Source: an uncultured Nitrospira sp. (GTDB lineage Bacteria; Nitrospirota; Nitrospiria; Nitrospirales; Nitrospiraceae). From it: 64,000 nucleotides of DNA. A program made the position numbers and the translations under genes. Under the pieces are notes generated by a model. It had not been told where the DNA came from. It did no database searches and was given only the letters and a program-made list of their open reading frames with translations. Numbering within the stretch: the first letter of the stretch is position 1; each line of letters starts with the position of its first letter. Location of the stretch: the NCBI GenBank assembly GCA_902500995.1, contig CABVSR010000004.1:124001-188000 (forward strand). The letters run 5' to 3'. This document shows, one piece after another, positions 7,704 through 16,367 of the stretch.

Positions 7704-10067
7704 TTAGAACAATCCCAAGGTCACGCCGCCATAGATCGCCCGGCCGTAGCCGGCAAAGAAGGCCGCTTGATTCGCGGCCTGCCCGTATGTCTCCCCGCCT
7801 AGCACCTGCCCGGAGGCGGCGTACTTCTTATCGGCGATGTTATCGACTTCGAGGTAGAACCTGGCGAAGCGCACCCATTTGTTGTTCGACACCTCGAAAT
7901 TCTTGTGCACGTTCACGTTGGCAATCATGTAGGAGGGGATGCCGAACGTGTTGCTGTTGTTCAGGAAGTAGCTGTTGTAATAGCTCCCCTCGACCCAGGC
8001 CCCCCACCCCGTCGCCTCATGATCGTAGGCGATCTTGGAGTTCAGCACGTCAGTCGGCACGTTGGGGACTTTTTTCCCGTCGCGCACCAGCGTGGACGTC
8101 GCCGTGACATCGTTGAAGTTGATGTACCGCGCATCGATATGCGTATAGGCGCCGGAAAGTCTCAGCCCGGAGACCGGCCGCCAGTCGTAGAACACCTCCA
8201 CGCCGCGATACTCCGAGGAGTCGGCATTGGAGGAGAAGGCGCGCTGCGTCAATTGATTCGTGACGGAGATGATTTCGTCCCGGTAGAAGGTCCAGAACCC
8301 GACCAACTGCATGAAGAAGGTTTTGGTGATCTTCCCTTCTGTCCCGATTTCGAAGTTCACATTTTTTTGTGGCTTCAAATTGAAGTTCGTCCCCGGGTTC
8401 CCGTCGATCCCGGTCGTCAGCTGGCCCAACTGAGGAATCCCGTATCCGGTCGACGCGCGAATCCAATGCCGCGTCGCGTCGGACGGCCGCCACGAGAGCG
8501 ACATTTCAGGCGCCCAGTTCCAGAACGAGCGCTCGGCGCCCGTTCTGGTCGTCGAGGCCACATTGCCCGCGCCATACGCGTGGTTGGCCGCTTGAACACT
8601 GAGCAAGGATTGCTCCATGCCAAGACCGGCGGCTAACGTCCATTTGGGGACCACTTCCAGCTCCTCACGGATGCGACCGCCGATATTGCGAATCGTCGCC
8701 CGGCTGTTTTGCAACAGCAGGCCTCGTGTGCCGAATCCATCGGCGAGATTTTGAAAGCTGTTCCCTTCTTGCTCCATATTGTTCACAAAGAAGCCCACAT
8801 AACTGCGCAAGGGCCGATCCAACAACCGGCCGTCGTGCCGCAAATCGGCATAACTTTTAAAGTTCGGATTGATATTGTCGCTGATCGTCGTAAAGGTCTG
8901 GTTGATGTCCTTCACGTCGTAGTCGCCTTCGATCGTGAGTACCGTGTTGGCGTCGATCTGGCGTTCGTAGATACCGCCGACGATGGTCCGGCGGTCCAGC
9001 CGCCGCTGCGCCAGCTGTTCGGCGTGGTTACAACCGTTGGATTGGTTATTGAACACGCAGGCGCCGGTGCCTCCTGCCTGCCGGTCGTTGGCATGGAATT
9101 GCCCCTGCGTCAGGCGGGTCGGCACCCTGGCATCCAGGAAATTCGTAATGGCCTTGAAATAGAAGTTCTGCTTGTCGTCGATCTTGAACCGCATGTTCAG
9201 GTTGATCGTCTGGGTGCTGTAGTTGCTGTTGCGGATGTAGCCGTCTTCCGCCACGTTACTGGCGAACAGAGAGATATCGAGATTCTCGTATTGTTTGCCG
9301 ATCGCAAAGGCCTGCTTGTGGTACCCGTAGGATCCGCCGGAGAGAAAGGTTTCAAATCCGTTGATGTCGCTCCCGCGGCGCGTCCGGAAGTGCACCATGC
9401 CGCCGAGCGCGTAATTGTCATAGAGCGACGAGGAGGCGCCGCGCGTGACTTCCACACTCCGCATGAACCAGGGATCGTGGATATCCAGTCGCGACAACCC
9501 GTCGGACTGCGTTTGAATGAAGCCGTCTTCGTACATCTTCACATCCCGCACGGCGAAGGCGGTCTTGGCGCCCTGGCCGCGAATCATCAGGCTGAAATCG
9601 CGCGGACCGTTCGCCTGCCGCATGACCACGCCGGGGAGGGATTCCATCGATTCTTTCATCGTCCTGGTGGGCTGCGATTCGGTTTCCGACTGTTCGGTGG
9701 CCGACAGCGTGATGCCTTCCGGCCGCCGCTGGACCCGGGTGCTGACGATACTCACGTCGGACAATTCGTACTGCGGGATCGGTTCTGCCGCAGCCGACGC
9801 GGGTGATTCCGCTTCCGTCGCCGGCTGAACCGGCGTCACGGGGGACACGACCGCGCCTTCCGCGGGTCGCTGCTGGATTTCCTCCAATTCGTGCAGAATC
9901 TTCTGCAGCTGATCTCTCAGGTCGCGCTCCCGCGCGCTTTTCTCCACCACGGCTCCGGCCGCCGTATCTTCTTGCGCAGACGCTGTACCGGCAATCACCG
10001 GCACAGCCGACAAGAAGGCAAAACACACACACCCATAAAGATTGAATGAATGACGGCGGGCCCACAT
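7704..10067 (-). CDS. TonB-dependent receptor with N-terminal coiled coil
   Basis: From ATG 10067 the protein has 787 residues. This start follows GGGAGG by 6 bases; the ATG at 10073 sits directly on the site. After a signal peptide (ending near GTASAQED) comes a short coiled coil (ARERDLRDQLQKILHELEEI), then a Pro/Ala linker, a plug domain (RTMKESMESLPGVVMRQ, LMIRGQGAKTAFAVRD, SVEVTRGASSSLYDNYALGG) and a 22-strand-type barrel ending in LGLF. The coiled-coil extension plus plug is shared with the truncated gene at 12378-12740, showing that they are paralogues. It lies directly downstream of the TlpA and His-rich genes. Ligand unknown; the neighbours suggest a metal. Confidence 0.93.
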   Translation of the reverse strand: MWARRHSFNLYGCVCFAFLSAVPVIAGTASAQEDTAAGAVVEKSARERDLRDQLQKILHELEEIQQRPAEGAVVSPVTPVQPATEAESPASAAAEPIPQYELSDVSIVSTRVQRRPEGITLSATEQSETESQPTRTMKESMESLPGVVMRQANGPRDFSLMIRGQGAKTAFAVRDVKMYEDGFIQTQSDGLSRLDIHDPWFMRSVEVTRGASSSLYDNYALGGMVHFRTRRGSDINGFETFLSGGSYGYHKQAFAIGKQYENLDISLFASNVAEDGYIRNSNYSTQTINLNMRFKIDDKQNFYFKAITNFLDARVPTRLTQGQFHANDRQAGGTGACVFNNQSNGCNHAEQLAQRRLDRRTIVGGIYERQIDANTVLTIEGDYDVKDINQTFTTISDNINPNFKSYADLRHDGRLLDRPLRSYVGFFVNNMEQEGNSFQNLADGFGTRGLLLQNSRATIRNIGGRIREELEVVPKWTLAAGLGMEQSLLSVQAANHAYGAGNVASTTRTGAERSFWNWAPEMSLSWRPSDATRHWIRASTGYGIPQLGQLTTGIDGNPGTNFNLKPQKNVNFEIGTEGKITKTFFMQLVGFWTFYRDEIISVTNQLTQRAFSSNADSSEYRGVEVFYDWRPVSGLRLSGAYTHIDARYINFNDVTATSTLVRDGKKVPNVPTDVLNSKIAYDHEATGWGAWVEGSYYNSYFLNNSNTFGIPSYMIANVNVHKNFEVSNNKWVRFARFYLEVDNIADKKYAASGQVLGGETYGQAANQAAFFAGYGRAIYGGVTLGLF

Positions 10068-10176
10068 ACACATCCTCCCGGCACAACTGTGCACACGACA
10101 GAAGAGACAACCTCCTCGCACCCCTGTCTGAACGGGCGAGAAGAGAAGCTAGACGACCTAGCGATATGAAAGGGAA

Positions 10177-10497
10177 TTACGAATGAAACGGAGGCGCGCG
10201 AGACGCGGGGTAGAAGCCGCCGCCTCCCGTGATGATGGAATGGCTACGCTCGACCACGAGCGCCGCCACAAAAAACGGCTGCAGTGAGAAGGCCACCGGG
10301 CCGGCATCCGAGGTCGGATTCGCCTGGCAGGCCCAGGCACAGGAACTGGAGTGCGAAATCGTTCCGCCATGGTGGTGGCCGCCTGGTGCCGGCTCCACAT
10401 GATCAAAGGCGCAGGAAATGGCGAACAGCGAGAGGGCCAGATAGGCGAAGGCCAAAACCGAGGCCAGGCCGCCGAAGGATTTCGCGCGACGACTCAT
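10177..10497 (-). CDS. Small His/Cys-rich membrane or periplasmic protein (CAWAC)
   Basis: 106 residues from the ATG at 10497, which overlaps the TlpA stop as ATGA. One hydrophobic segment (residues about 8-27) is followed by a metal-ligand-rich stretch, GGHHHGGTISHSSSCAWACQAN, read here as two short motifs HHH and CAWAC, then a second hydrophobic segment (VAFSLQPFFVAALVV) and a basic tail ending RAPPFHS. The protein at 15977-16282 has the same plan: signal segment, HH repeats, CAWMC, GP, RAPPVFV tail. I know of small DUF2946-like proteins near copper-receptor genes with a similar look, but this is only a resemblance. Likely a metal-binding accessory. Confidence 0.75.
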   Translation of the reverse strand: MSRRAKSFGGLASVLAFAYLALSLFAISCAFDHVEPAPGGHHHGGTISHSSSCAWACQANPTSDAGPVAFSLQPFFVAALVVERSHSIITGGGGFYPASRAPPFHS

Positions 10498-11027
10498 GGC
10501 AGCATTCCCTGCAGCGCCTGCACGGCCTTGGGTGTGTCCCACTCACGCGGCCCGACGGCGCGACCGACCAACGCCCCCTGCCGGTCGATGAACACCGTGG
10601 TCGGCAAGGCGCGCACCAGATAGGCCTGCGACACCTCTTGCTGCTCGTCGAACAACACCGGCAGTTGCACGTTGAGATTGGCCAGGAACTGCTTGATGCC
10701 CGCACGCTGCAAGTCGGTCGTAATCGTGAGCAAGACCACCCGCTCGGGATCGAGTTGCTGCCGCAGCCGTTCGAAGGCCGGCATCTCTTCCTTACAAGGC
10801 CCGCACCAGGTGGCCCAGAAATTGACGACGACGGCCTTGCCCTTCAGATCGGCAAGCTGCACGGACCGGCCATCCAACGACTGAAGGTCGAAGGCCGCGG
10901 CCGCCGTACCGGGAGCAACCCGGGCAATTTTCAACGCGGAGAAGGGATCGTCCGCCCATACGGGACCGACCGTGGCGGCCGCCACTACAGCAAGGATGAA
11001 CCCTCTGAAGAATCCCGCGAGCATCAT
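10494..11027 (-). CDS. TlpA/ResA-type periplasmic thioredoxin
   Basis: 177 residues from ATG 11027 (an ATG at 11024 and a TTG at 11057 are alternatives). A signal peptide ending near GPVWADD is followed by a thioredoxin fold with the active site FWATWCGPCKEEMP and the cis-Pro loop RALPTTVFID. This family reduces disulfides in the periplasm, typically for haem or copper-site maturation. It lies 3' of the CVCC-containing propeller and overlaps the CAWAC protein, so keeping their paired Cys reduced for metal loading is a reasonable inference. Confidence 0.93.
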   Translation of the reverse strand: MMLAGFFRGFILAVVAAATVGPVWADDPFSALKIARVAPGTAAAAFDLQSLDGRSVQLADLKGKAVVVNFWATWCGPCKEEMPAFERLRQQLDPERVVLLTITTDLQRAGIKQFLANLNVQLPVLFDEQQEVSQAYLVRALPTTVFIDRQGALVGRAVGPREWDTPKAVQALQGMLP

Positions 11028-11060
11028 CGTTCGTTCACAACTCACCGCACCAAGCAACGG

Positions 11061-12338
11061 CTACCGGATCGGTTCAGCCGCCACCGCCACCGGCGGGACC
11101 CGCACCGTCTGCACGACGATTTTGTGACCCGGCATGCCATGCTCCATCCAGGCCAGGGCAAAGAGTCCCTGCTGATTGACGGCTACGACCGGCGTCTGGC
11201 TTTTCTTCTCGTTGACCTTGCGCGGCGCGGTAAACGTGGCACCCCGATCCGTGGAGACGCTCATCACCACGTCGCGCTTCACGGGCGCTTGCTCTTCCCA
11301 CACCACCGCGATCCGGCCCTCCGGATCGACCGCGATCTGCGGATGGTCCGGAAAGGTGTTTTTCGCCACATTCAATTTCCGCTTTTCGGAAAAACTCTTC
11401 CCTTGATCGTCGGAGTAGGCGAGATAGACGGCAGGAATTTCATCGGTGCCCTCGGTGTACCAAACCACGTAGAGGCGGCCTTGGCGATCGACACCCATGG
11501 AGGCCGGACGATGCGGGCAGGCGGGGAACACCCATTGGTCATGCCCGACGATCACCGGAGCCTCAAAGGTTTCTCCGTGGTCCGTTGAACGGGCCACGAC
11601 GGTTTCCCGGACATTCCCTTCAAAAATCTTGCGCCAAGCCACATAGACCATTCCGTCCGGGCCGCTGGTGACCGCCGTGCGGCAGCAGACGCAGGTACCT
11701 TCATCGACTTTCAGATTTTTCGTAATGGTCGCGCCCCGGTCCAACGAGCGGGCCACGTAGGTGCCGGGCTCCTTCTTGCCCTCACGCGCGTCGATCCACG
11801 ACAGGTGCAAGCGGCCCTCCGCATCCCGGTGCAGCGCATCGAAGGTATGCTGAATCACGCCCGGATCGTCATTGACCGCAATGGAAGGCTCGAATGCCTT
11901 GCCGCCATCGGCCGAGCGGCTCAATCGCAGCTCGGTCGCCAGAGGTTGTTGCGGGGTGGCTTTCGGATGGGTCAACCCCCAGGTGACGAACACGTCATCA
12001 CCCGCGACCGTCAAGGCCGGCGCTTCCTGCCGCCAATAAGGGATTTCCTCGGGGCGATTGATCCGCACCGGCGATCCCATCGGCCCGCCCGGCGCGGTAC
12101 TGCGCGCATAGAGCACCGATCGCACATCCTTGTCCTCTTCCATCCAGGCCAGGGAAATGATGCCCGCCTCGTCGATCTGAATGGACGGACCGACCAGGCT
12201 CTTGACCTTGTGCTCCGTGACCAGCTTGGGGCTGAACTCCAAAGATCCGGCCGTCTCTGCCTGCACGGTTGCAAGTGGGCAGGCTACGGCAAAGCAGATG
12301 GCCAACAGACCGCCGAGACTCGGTTCAGACAGTCTCAT
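11061..12338 (-). CDS. Secreted BNR/sialidase-like beta-propeller with CVCC motif (copy 1)
   Basis: 425 residues. AAGGAAGG precedes the ATG. A signal peptide ends near TVQAETA. Several Asp-box-like repeats are present (SADGGKAF, STDHGETF, SDDQGKSF, STDRGATF), the hallmark of six-bladed sialidase-type propellers. The catalytic Arg triad and Tyr/Glu pair of true sialidases cannot be confirmed. Special features are GTCVCCRTAV, WRKIFEGNVRETVVARS and FPACPHRPAS, all conserved in the paralogue at 14573-15847. The CxCC and ACPHR segments look like metal or disulfide sites. The likely role is an extracytoplasmic binding protein of the TonB block, not a glycosidase. Confidence 0.8.
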   Translation of the reverse strand: MRLSEPSLGGLLAICFAVACPLATVQAETAGSLEFSPKLVTEHKVKSLVGPSIQIDEAGIISLAWMEEDKDVRSVLYARSTAPGGPMGSPVRINRPEEIPYWRQEAPALTVAGDDVFVTWGLTHPKATPQQPLATELRLSRSADGGKAFEPSIAVNDDPGVIQHTFDALHRDAEGRLHLSWIDAREGKKEPGTYVARSLDRGATITKNLKVDEGTCVCCRTAVTSGPDGMVYVAWRKIFEGNVRETVVARSTDHGETFEAPVIVGHDQWVFPACPHRPASMGVDRQGRLYVVWYTEGTDEIPAVYLAYSDDQGKSFSEKRKLNVAKNTFPDHPQIAVDPEGRIAVVWEEQAPVKRDVVMSVSTDRGATFTAPRKVNEKKSQTPVVAVNQQGLFALAWMEHGMPGHKIVVQTVRVPPVAVAAEPIR

Positions 12339-12360
12339 GAGTGCGCCTTCCTTGCCGCGT

Positions 12361-12394
12361 TCATTTTCCGGATCCTCTCATTTTCCAGATCCTC
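12361..12394. repeat. 17-bp tandem duplication at the truncated receptor's end
   Basis: TCATTTTCCGGATCCTC (12361-12377) is followed at once by TCATTTTCCAGATCCTC (12378-12394), one mismatch. The second unit contains the stop codon of the truncated receptor, so the duplication marks the break point. Confidence 0.85.
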
Positions 12395-12740
12395 GGATAG
12401 AAAGATCGACGGCTCGCCCACCCGGCCCCGGTGTCACCACCATCCCAGGCGCCAACTCCAGCGATTCCTTCAGCGATCGAGTGGGCTGATCACTCATTTC
12501 TGACCTGGGCACCGTCGACCGGCTGACGCCTTCCGGTTGCTGCTGCAGTTGCTTCAACTCGCGCTGGATGCGATCGCGTTCCTTCTTAAGCTCCTCGATC
12601 CGCTGAGACCGAGCCGCATCGGACGACAGGCCGGCCTGCCCATCTCCAGCGCAGGCAGCGCCCGCAACAATCGACCAGGCCGCGAGAATTCCCGCGCAGG
12701 TCAGACTCAGGAAACCTGTAAACCGCACAACTTGCCTCAC
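12378..12740 (-). pseudogene. 5' remnant of a TonB-dependent receptor gene
   Basis: From a GTG at 12740 (GTG 12728 also possible, after GAGG) this encodes about 120 residues: signal peptide, coiled coil (RIEELKKERDRIQRELKQLQ), TonB-linker and the first part of a plug (RSLKESLELAPGMVV, VDLSIRGSGK) that stops exactly where receptor plugs continue. The same order occurs in the complete receptor at 7704-10067. No barrel follows; the next gene begins 40 bases downstream. The frame is intact up to the stop, so a small expressed plug-only protein cannot be excluded, but a deletion remnant is more likely. A 17-bp tandem repeat sits at the break. Confidence 0.75.
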
Positions 12741-12763
12741 TCGGTCCTTTGTAAAAGCGCCGA

Positions 12764-12885
12764 GGGGATGATCAAAATGGTCCTGCCAGCGCGGCCGCAG
12801 CAAGCGAGGCAGCGAGGCGTACCGCCGTACGTTGAGCTGCTGAGCGCTGCGAGAACAAAGCTGGAGGCCATTTTCATCATCCCCC
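12764..12885. repeat. 122-bp imperfect palindrome
   Basis: The outer arms GGGGATGATCAAAATGG (from 12764) and CCATTTTCATCATCCCC (to 12885) are inverted copies. Inner arms CGCAGC...GCTGCG and a central CGTAC-CGCC-GTACG hairpin (12818-12831) are symmetrical around 12824. It fills the gap between tonB and the receptor remnant and ends on the tonB stop codon. It has the look of a MITE or REP-like element; there are no obvious target-site duplications and I find no second copy in the window. Confidence 0.75.
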
Positions 12886-14048
12886 TACCGGTTCAAACTG
12901 TAACTGACCGGTAGATGCAACACGACCATCGGCGCAGTCAACTCATGCTTCATGTGCAGCGGGCAGGCGCGCCGCACCGCTTCCATGGCCGCTTGATCCA
13001 ACGATTCGTGCCCGGAGCTTTTCACGACTTCCACATCCTTCAGGTGGCCATCGTTACGAATGGAGACCTTGAGGACCACCTTGCCTTCCCATCCGTTCAA
13101 CCGCGCCGTGCTGGGATAATGCCTCAGTTCGATGATGCGGCGATGCAGGGATTCGGCCAACCAGCCGTAATCAGCCTTCGCGGCAGGCCGGGCGACGGCG
13201 GCCTGGGCCACGACCTGATGTTCACGCAACGTCGCCGGATCGGGCTCTGTAGCGGCCGGGGCGGTGGGAACGACCACAGCCTCCACCGGAGCCGGCGGCG
13301 CAGACAGGGCCTCACTGGCGGCGGTCGCAACAGTCGGGGCCGCGGGCCCGGGATCTGCGGGAGCCGGAGGGGCCGCCGCGGCTTCGACAGCCGGCGCGCT
13401 GCGCGTCACCGGTGCGCTCGCCGTCACCACTGGCTCAGGGACGGTTTCGACCGCCGCCGGCGCGTTGACCACCGATTGAGCCTGATAGGTCTGGGCCGTG
13501 ACAGGCGCCGTTTCCATGACCTGCTGTTCAACCGCCGCGGCGACTTCGCGCTGCACTTCTGCGGGCGCCGTGGCCTGCACCACCGGTGCCGTCTGATGGA
13601 TTTCCTGCGGTTCCACCGGCTTCGCCTGCACTTCCACTCGTTCCTGTGTCGGCTGGATCTGCTCCTGCGGACGCACCGTTTCGACGACCGGCTGCACCTC
13701 GCGTTGGATCGCCTGCGGGACGACGCGCGTTTCGACCTGGCGTTGCACCGGCTGTGGAGGCGGTTGCACAGTGCGCACCGGCTCAAGCCGGGGCTTGACC
13801 GGAGCCGGAACGGGAGGCGGAGGCTGCACCTGCGGCGCAGGGGCCGGCTCTTCCTGACGAACCACTTCGCGCAGCGGCTCGACGAGGGCGACATCCCACT
13901 TGAAGGGCTCCTTTTCGACCAGCGTGGCCATCTTCGGCATCAGCCCGAAGGCGGCCAGCGCAAGACAGGCATGCAGCAGGAGCGAGGCTCCCCACCCTGT
14001 CACCGCCTGTTTAGGTTCCCACGATCGCGCCACGAGCACATTGTCCAT
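12885..14048 (-). CDS. tonB: Energy transducer TonB
   Basis: 387 residues. An N-terminal membrane anchor (GASLLLHACLALAAFGLM) with the conserved His, a long Pro/Gln/Val/Glu-rich periplasmic spacer (about residues 60-290) and a C-terminal TonB domain (LNGWEGKVVLKVSIR, VEVVKSSGHESLDQAAMEAVRRA) are all seen. It carries proton-motive force from the inner membrane to TonB-dependent receptors. The spacer is longer than in E. coli TonB (239 residues in total). No exbB or exbD is nearby, so these must be encoded elsewhere. AAAGGA precedes the ATG by 8 bases. Its place among receptor and metal-binding genes suggests a dedicated transducer. Confidence 0.95.
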   Translation of the reverse strand: MDNVLVARSWEPKQAVTGWGASLLLHACLALAAFGLMPKMATLVEKEPFKWDVALVEPLREVVRQEEPAPAPQVQPPPPVPAPVKPRLEPVRTVQPPPQPVQRQVETRVVPQAIQREVQPVVETVRPQEQIQPTQERVEVQAKPVEPQEIHQTAPVVQATAPAEVQREVAAAVEQQVMETAPVTAQTYQAQSVVNAPAAVETVPEPVVTASAPVTRSAPAVEAAAAPPAPADPGPAAPTVATAASEALSAPPAPVEAVVVPTAPAATEPDPATLREHQVVAQAAVARPAAKADYGWLAESLHRRIIELRHYPSTARLNGWEGKVVLKVSIRNDGHLKDVEVVKSSGHESLDQAAMEAVRRACPLHMKHELTAPMVVLHLPVSYSLNR

Positions 14049-14081
14049 GGGGCACGTCCTTTCGAAACGACCGATTCCGCC

Positions 14082-14528
14082 TTACTTGAAAATGACCTTG
14101 GAGACCGAGCCGATCGGCACTTCCACCTGCCCGAAATCCGACTCGCCCTTGAAGCTGCCGCTGACGGCCGGCGTAAACTCCCCGTTCTTGCCGTTGGCCA
14201 AGGTCACGGTCATGGCCGGGGCGTTCTTGTCGGCGCCGGGCTTGACCTCAATCTGCTTGATCTGGTCGAACTTGATATTGACCGTCGCCGTGCCCCGTTT
14301 AGCCGGCAGGTGCCGCAACTCATGCGGGACGAACGAGGTCTCGCTCATCTTTTCTTCCCAATAGAAAATGCCGTTCTTCAGTTCGGTTTCGACTCCCTGC
14401 TGGTCGGTCACCGTAATGGTGAACGATTTCTCGGCGGCGGAGAGTCCCGGCGCCCAGAGCACGAGCGCCAATCCCACCACGCCAACCTGTCCGATGCCTT
14501 TCACCCACCGCTGCACCTGCGTCTTCAT
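14082..14528 (-). CDS. Small secreted protein of unknown function
   Basis: 148 residues with a signal peptide (VGVVGLALVLWAPGLSAAEKS). The mature part is predicted mostly beta, with FTITVTDQQGVETELKN, a central basic stretch ELRHLPAKRG and a repeated VNIKFDQIKQIEVKPG / QVEVPIGSVSKVIFK pattern that suggests two similar beta units. I do not recognise a family. It lies 33 bases upstream of tonB and 44 bases downstream of the CPCC propeller gene, in the same direction, so it is probably part of the uptake operon. Confidence 0.8.
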   Translation of the reverse strand: MKTQVQRWVKGIGQVGVVGLALVLWAPGLSAAEKSFTITVTDQQGVETELKNGIFYWEEKMSETSFVPHELRHLPAKRGTATVNIKFDQIKQIEVKPGADKNAPAMTVTLANGKNGEFTPAVSGSFKGESDFGQVEVPIGSVSKVIFK

Positions 14529-14572
14529 GACTCCTCCCCTTGCCTCGTCCTGAATGGAGATCGCTTACCGCG

Positions 14573-15847
14573 CTAGGGTGTTCCTACGCGAGGCAACCGT
14601 CCCTGTTGCACCATGATTCTGTTGTGTGGAAATGCATGTTCCGTCCACCCGAACGCCACCGCCCCGCTGTCGTGAATGGCCAGGGTCGGGTGCTCTCCCT
14701 TGGACCCGCTGCTCAAGGTCTGCATCGCGCCGAAAGTCTGTCCACGGTCGGTCGAGACCCGCACCACCACCCGCTTTCGCACACCGGTCACCTCCTCCCA
14801 GACAGCGACCACCTGCCCGTCCCGATGGACGGCCAGCTGCAAGTTGTCGGGCAACGAGGTCGTGGCGGTATGTAACGCGACCGGGGTGGACCAGGTTGCG
14901 CCCTGGTCGTCCGAGGTGGAGACGAACAGGCGGGGCTGTTCATCTTTTCCTTCCGTGTACCATCCGACATACAATCGCCCGCCTGCATCGAAGGCGACGG
15001 ACGGCCCGCGATGGGGGCAGGCATCAAACACCCACCCGTCCTGGCTCACCAGCATGGGAGTCGAGAAACTGCGCCCGTGATCGGAAGAGCGGGCGACCAC
15101 GATATCGCGGACATTGCCCTCGAAGGTCTTTCGCCAGACGGCCCAGAGACCGCCGTCCGGCGCCTGCGCCAGCATGGGACGACAGCAGGGACAGGCCATG
15201 CCGTCGAGGACGAGATTCTTGCCGACCGTGGCGCCGTGATCCCTGGAGCAGGCGAACAGGATGCTCGCCCCGCTGCGGTCCTTGTTCCGCCCGTCCAGCC
15301 AGGCGATGGAGACCTCGCCGTCTTTTCCAGCCAGGACATGCTCAAACGTGTGAGAAATCGCCAACCCGTCATCGTTCACCTGCACCGGCGCCTGAAACTG
15401 CTCGCTTCCGGCGGCTGATCGCGCCAGGCGAAGATCCGACGCGAACAAGGCACCGGGAACTTTGTTGGCAGTGGACCAGGTGACGTATTGGCCTCCGTCG
15501 AGGCCAATGGCGAAGCCGGGTGATTGATGAAGAGCTTCTGGTCCCCCGCCAGGGGCATTGACCGCAATCTGCGCGACCGGCGAGCGATCGGCGGGGACGG
15601 CAGCCGTTTTGACCTCTCCCTGACTGCCGGATTTTTCGATCCATGCCGCGTGCAAGCGGCCATCTCGCTCAAACTGAAGCGCGGGCGGCGAAAGCGCCGT
15701 CGTGGACTGCGCCAGCGTCAACGGCGTTCCGTTCAGGATAATGCCGGAAGATTCCGTGCCGGCGCCGGCAATCCCGCACAAGCCGACCAACGTCAGCATG
15801 GCGGTCGCGCCACACACCAGCACATTACAATGGACCACTGGCTGCAT
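14573..15847 (-). CDS. Secreted BNR/sialidase-like beta-propeller with CPCC motif (copy 2)
   Basis: 424 residues from ATG 15847, chosen because it begins a normal signal peptide (VVHCNVLVCGATAMLTLVG, cleavage near GAGTES). Asp-box-like repeats SRDHGATV, SSDHGRSF, SDDQGATW and STDRGQTF mark a propeller. The segment MACPCCRPMLAQAPDGG is followed by WRKTFEGNVRDIVVARS and FDACPHRGPS, matching the same motifs in the protein at 11061-12338. Together with the duplicated CAWxC proteins this shows that a two- or three-gene module was duplicated. No sialidase active site can be assigned. The probable role is a periplasmic or surface metal-handling protein. Confidence 0.8.
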   Translation of the reverse strand: MQPVVHCNVLVCGATAMLTLVGLCGIAGAGTESSGIILNGTPLTLAQSTTALSPPALQFERDGRLHAAWIEKSGSQGEVKTAAVPADRSPVAQIAVNAPGGGPEALHQSPGFAIGLDGGQYVTWSTANKVPGALFASDLRLARSAAGSEQFQAPVQVNDDGLAISHTFEHVLAGKDGEVSIAWLDGRNKDRSGASILFACSRDHGATVGKNLVLDGMACPCCRPMLAQAPDGGLWAVWRKTFEGNVRDIVVARSSDHGRSFSTPMLVSQDGWVFDACPHRGPSVAFDAGGRLYVGWYTEGKDEQPRLFVSTSDDQGATWSTPVALHTATTSLPDNLQLAVHRDGQVVAVWEEVTGVRKRVVVRVSTDRGQTFGAMQTLSSGSKGEHPTLAIHDSGAVAFGWTEHAFPHNRIMVQQGRLPRVGTP

Positions 15848-15976
15848 CACCGTATTCCGCCTGCTCGAGAAGCTGAAGAACCTGTGCCCACAGCATGCGA
15901 GACCTCTCGCCAAACTGTTTATTCACCCTCCGCGACCGTACTGTCGCGGAATGGAAAGCGGGACAAAAAGACGTGT

Positions 15977-16282
15977 TTAGACGAACACAGGGGGTGCGCG
16001 AGGGCGGCTGAGGATGAGGAACTGCGGTAACAGGATCGTGTCGGCATACACCGACGCATCACCAGTGACGGCGAAGAGGTGCGCGAAATGAATAGGCCCG
16101 GCGGCATGCGCTCCGTCTGTCGCGCACATCCAGGCGCAAATGCCTGAACCATGCATGCCGGCGCCATGATGCGCCGCATGTTGAAGCTCATGGGCGACGG
16201 CGCTACCGGTCGTCACCGCCAGGAGGACCATGACGGCAAAGATGACGACCCAGGCAATGTGGCTGAAACTGCGACTTCGCAT
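15977..16282 (-). CDS. Small His/Cys-rich secreted protein (CAWMC)
   Basis: 101 residues. A hydrophobic N-terminus (IAWVVIFAVMVLLAVTTGSAVA) is followed by HELQHAAHHGAGMHGSG and CAWMCATDG, so at least five His, one Met and two Cys lie within 30 residues. A second hydrophobic stretch and a RAPPVFV tail follow. It is the paralogue of the protein at 10177-10497. Met and His ligands with CxxxC are typical of copper-binding peptides, but the metal is an inference. No good Shine-Dalgarno site is seen; a promoter lies 25-54 bases upstream of the ATG. Confidence 0.75.
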   Translation of the reverse strand: MRSRSFSHIAWVVIFAVMVLLAVTTGSAVAHELQHAAHHGAGMHGSGICAWMCATDGAHAAGPIHFAHLFAVTGDASVYADTILLPQFLILSRPRAPPVFV

Positions 16283-16306
16283 AAGAAGGGTCCGGTTCTG
16301 GCGGGC

Positions 16307-16336
16307 ATGCTAACAAACTGGCCGACAAGGCGTCAA
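16307..16336 (-). promoter_or_regulatory. Sigma70-type promoter for the His-rich/propeller/tonB genes
   Basis: On the minus strand TTGACG (16336-16331), an 18-base spacer and TAGCAT (16312-16307) match the -35/-10 consensus. Transcription would start near 16300, about 18 bases before the ATG at 16282. Confidence 0.6.
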
Positions 16337-16367
16337 CGCAACTTTTCGCCCGCTGCGGTCTTTCCGA

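Noticed and set aside
11061-15847. True exo-sialidases
   Set aside because: Asp-box repeats are present, but I could not find the sialidase Arg triad or nucleophile Tyr, and Cys motifs dominate conservation between the two copies.
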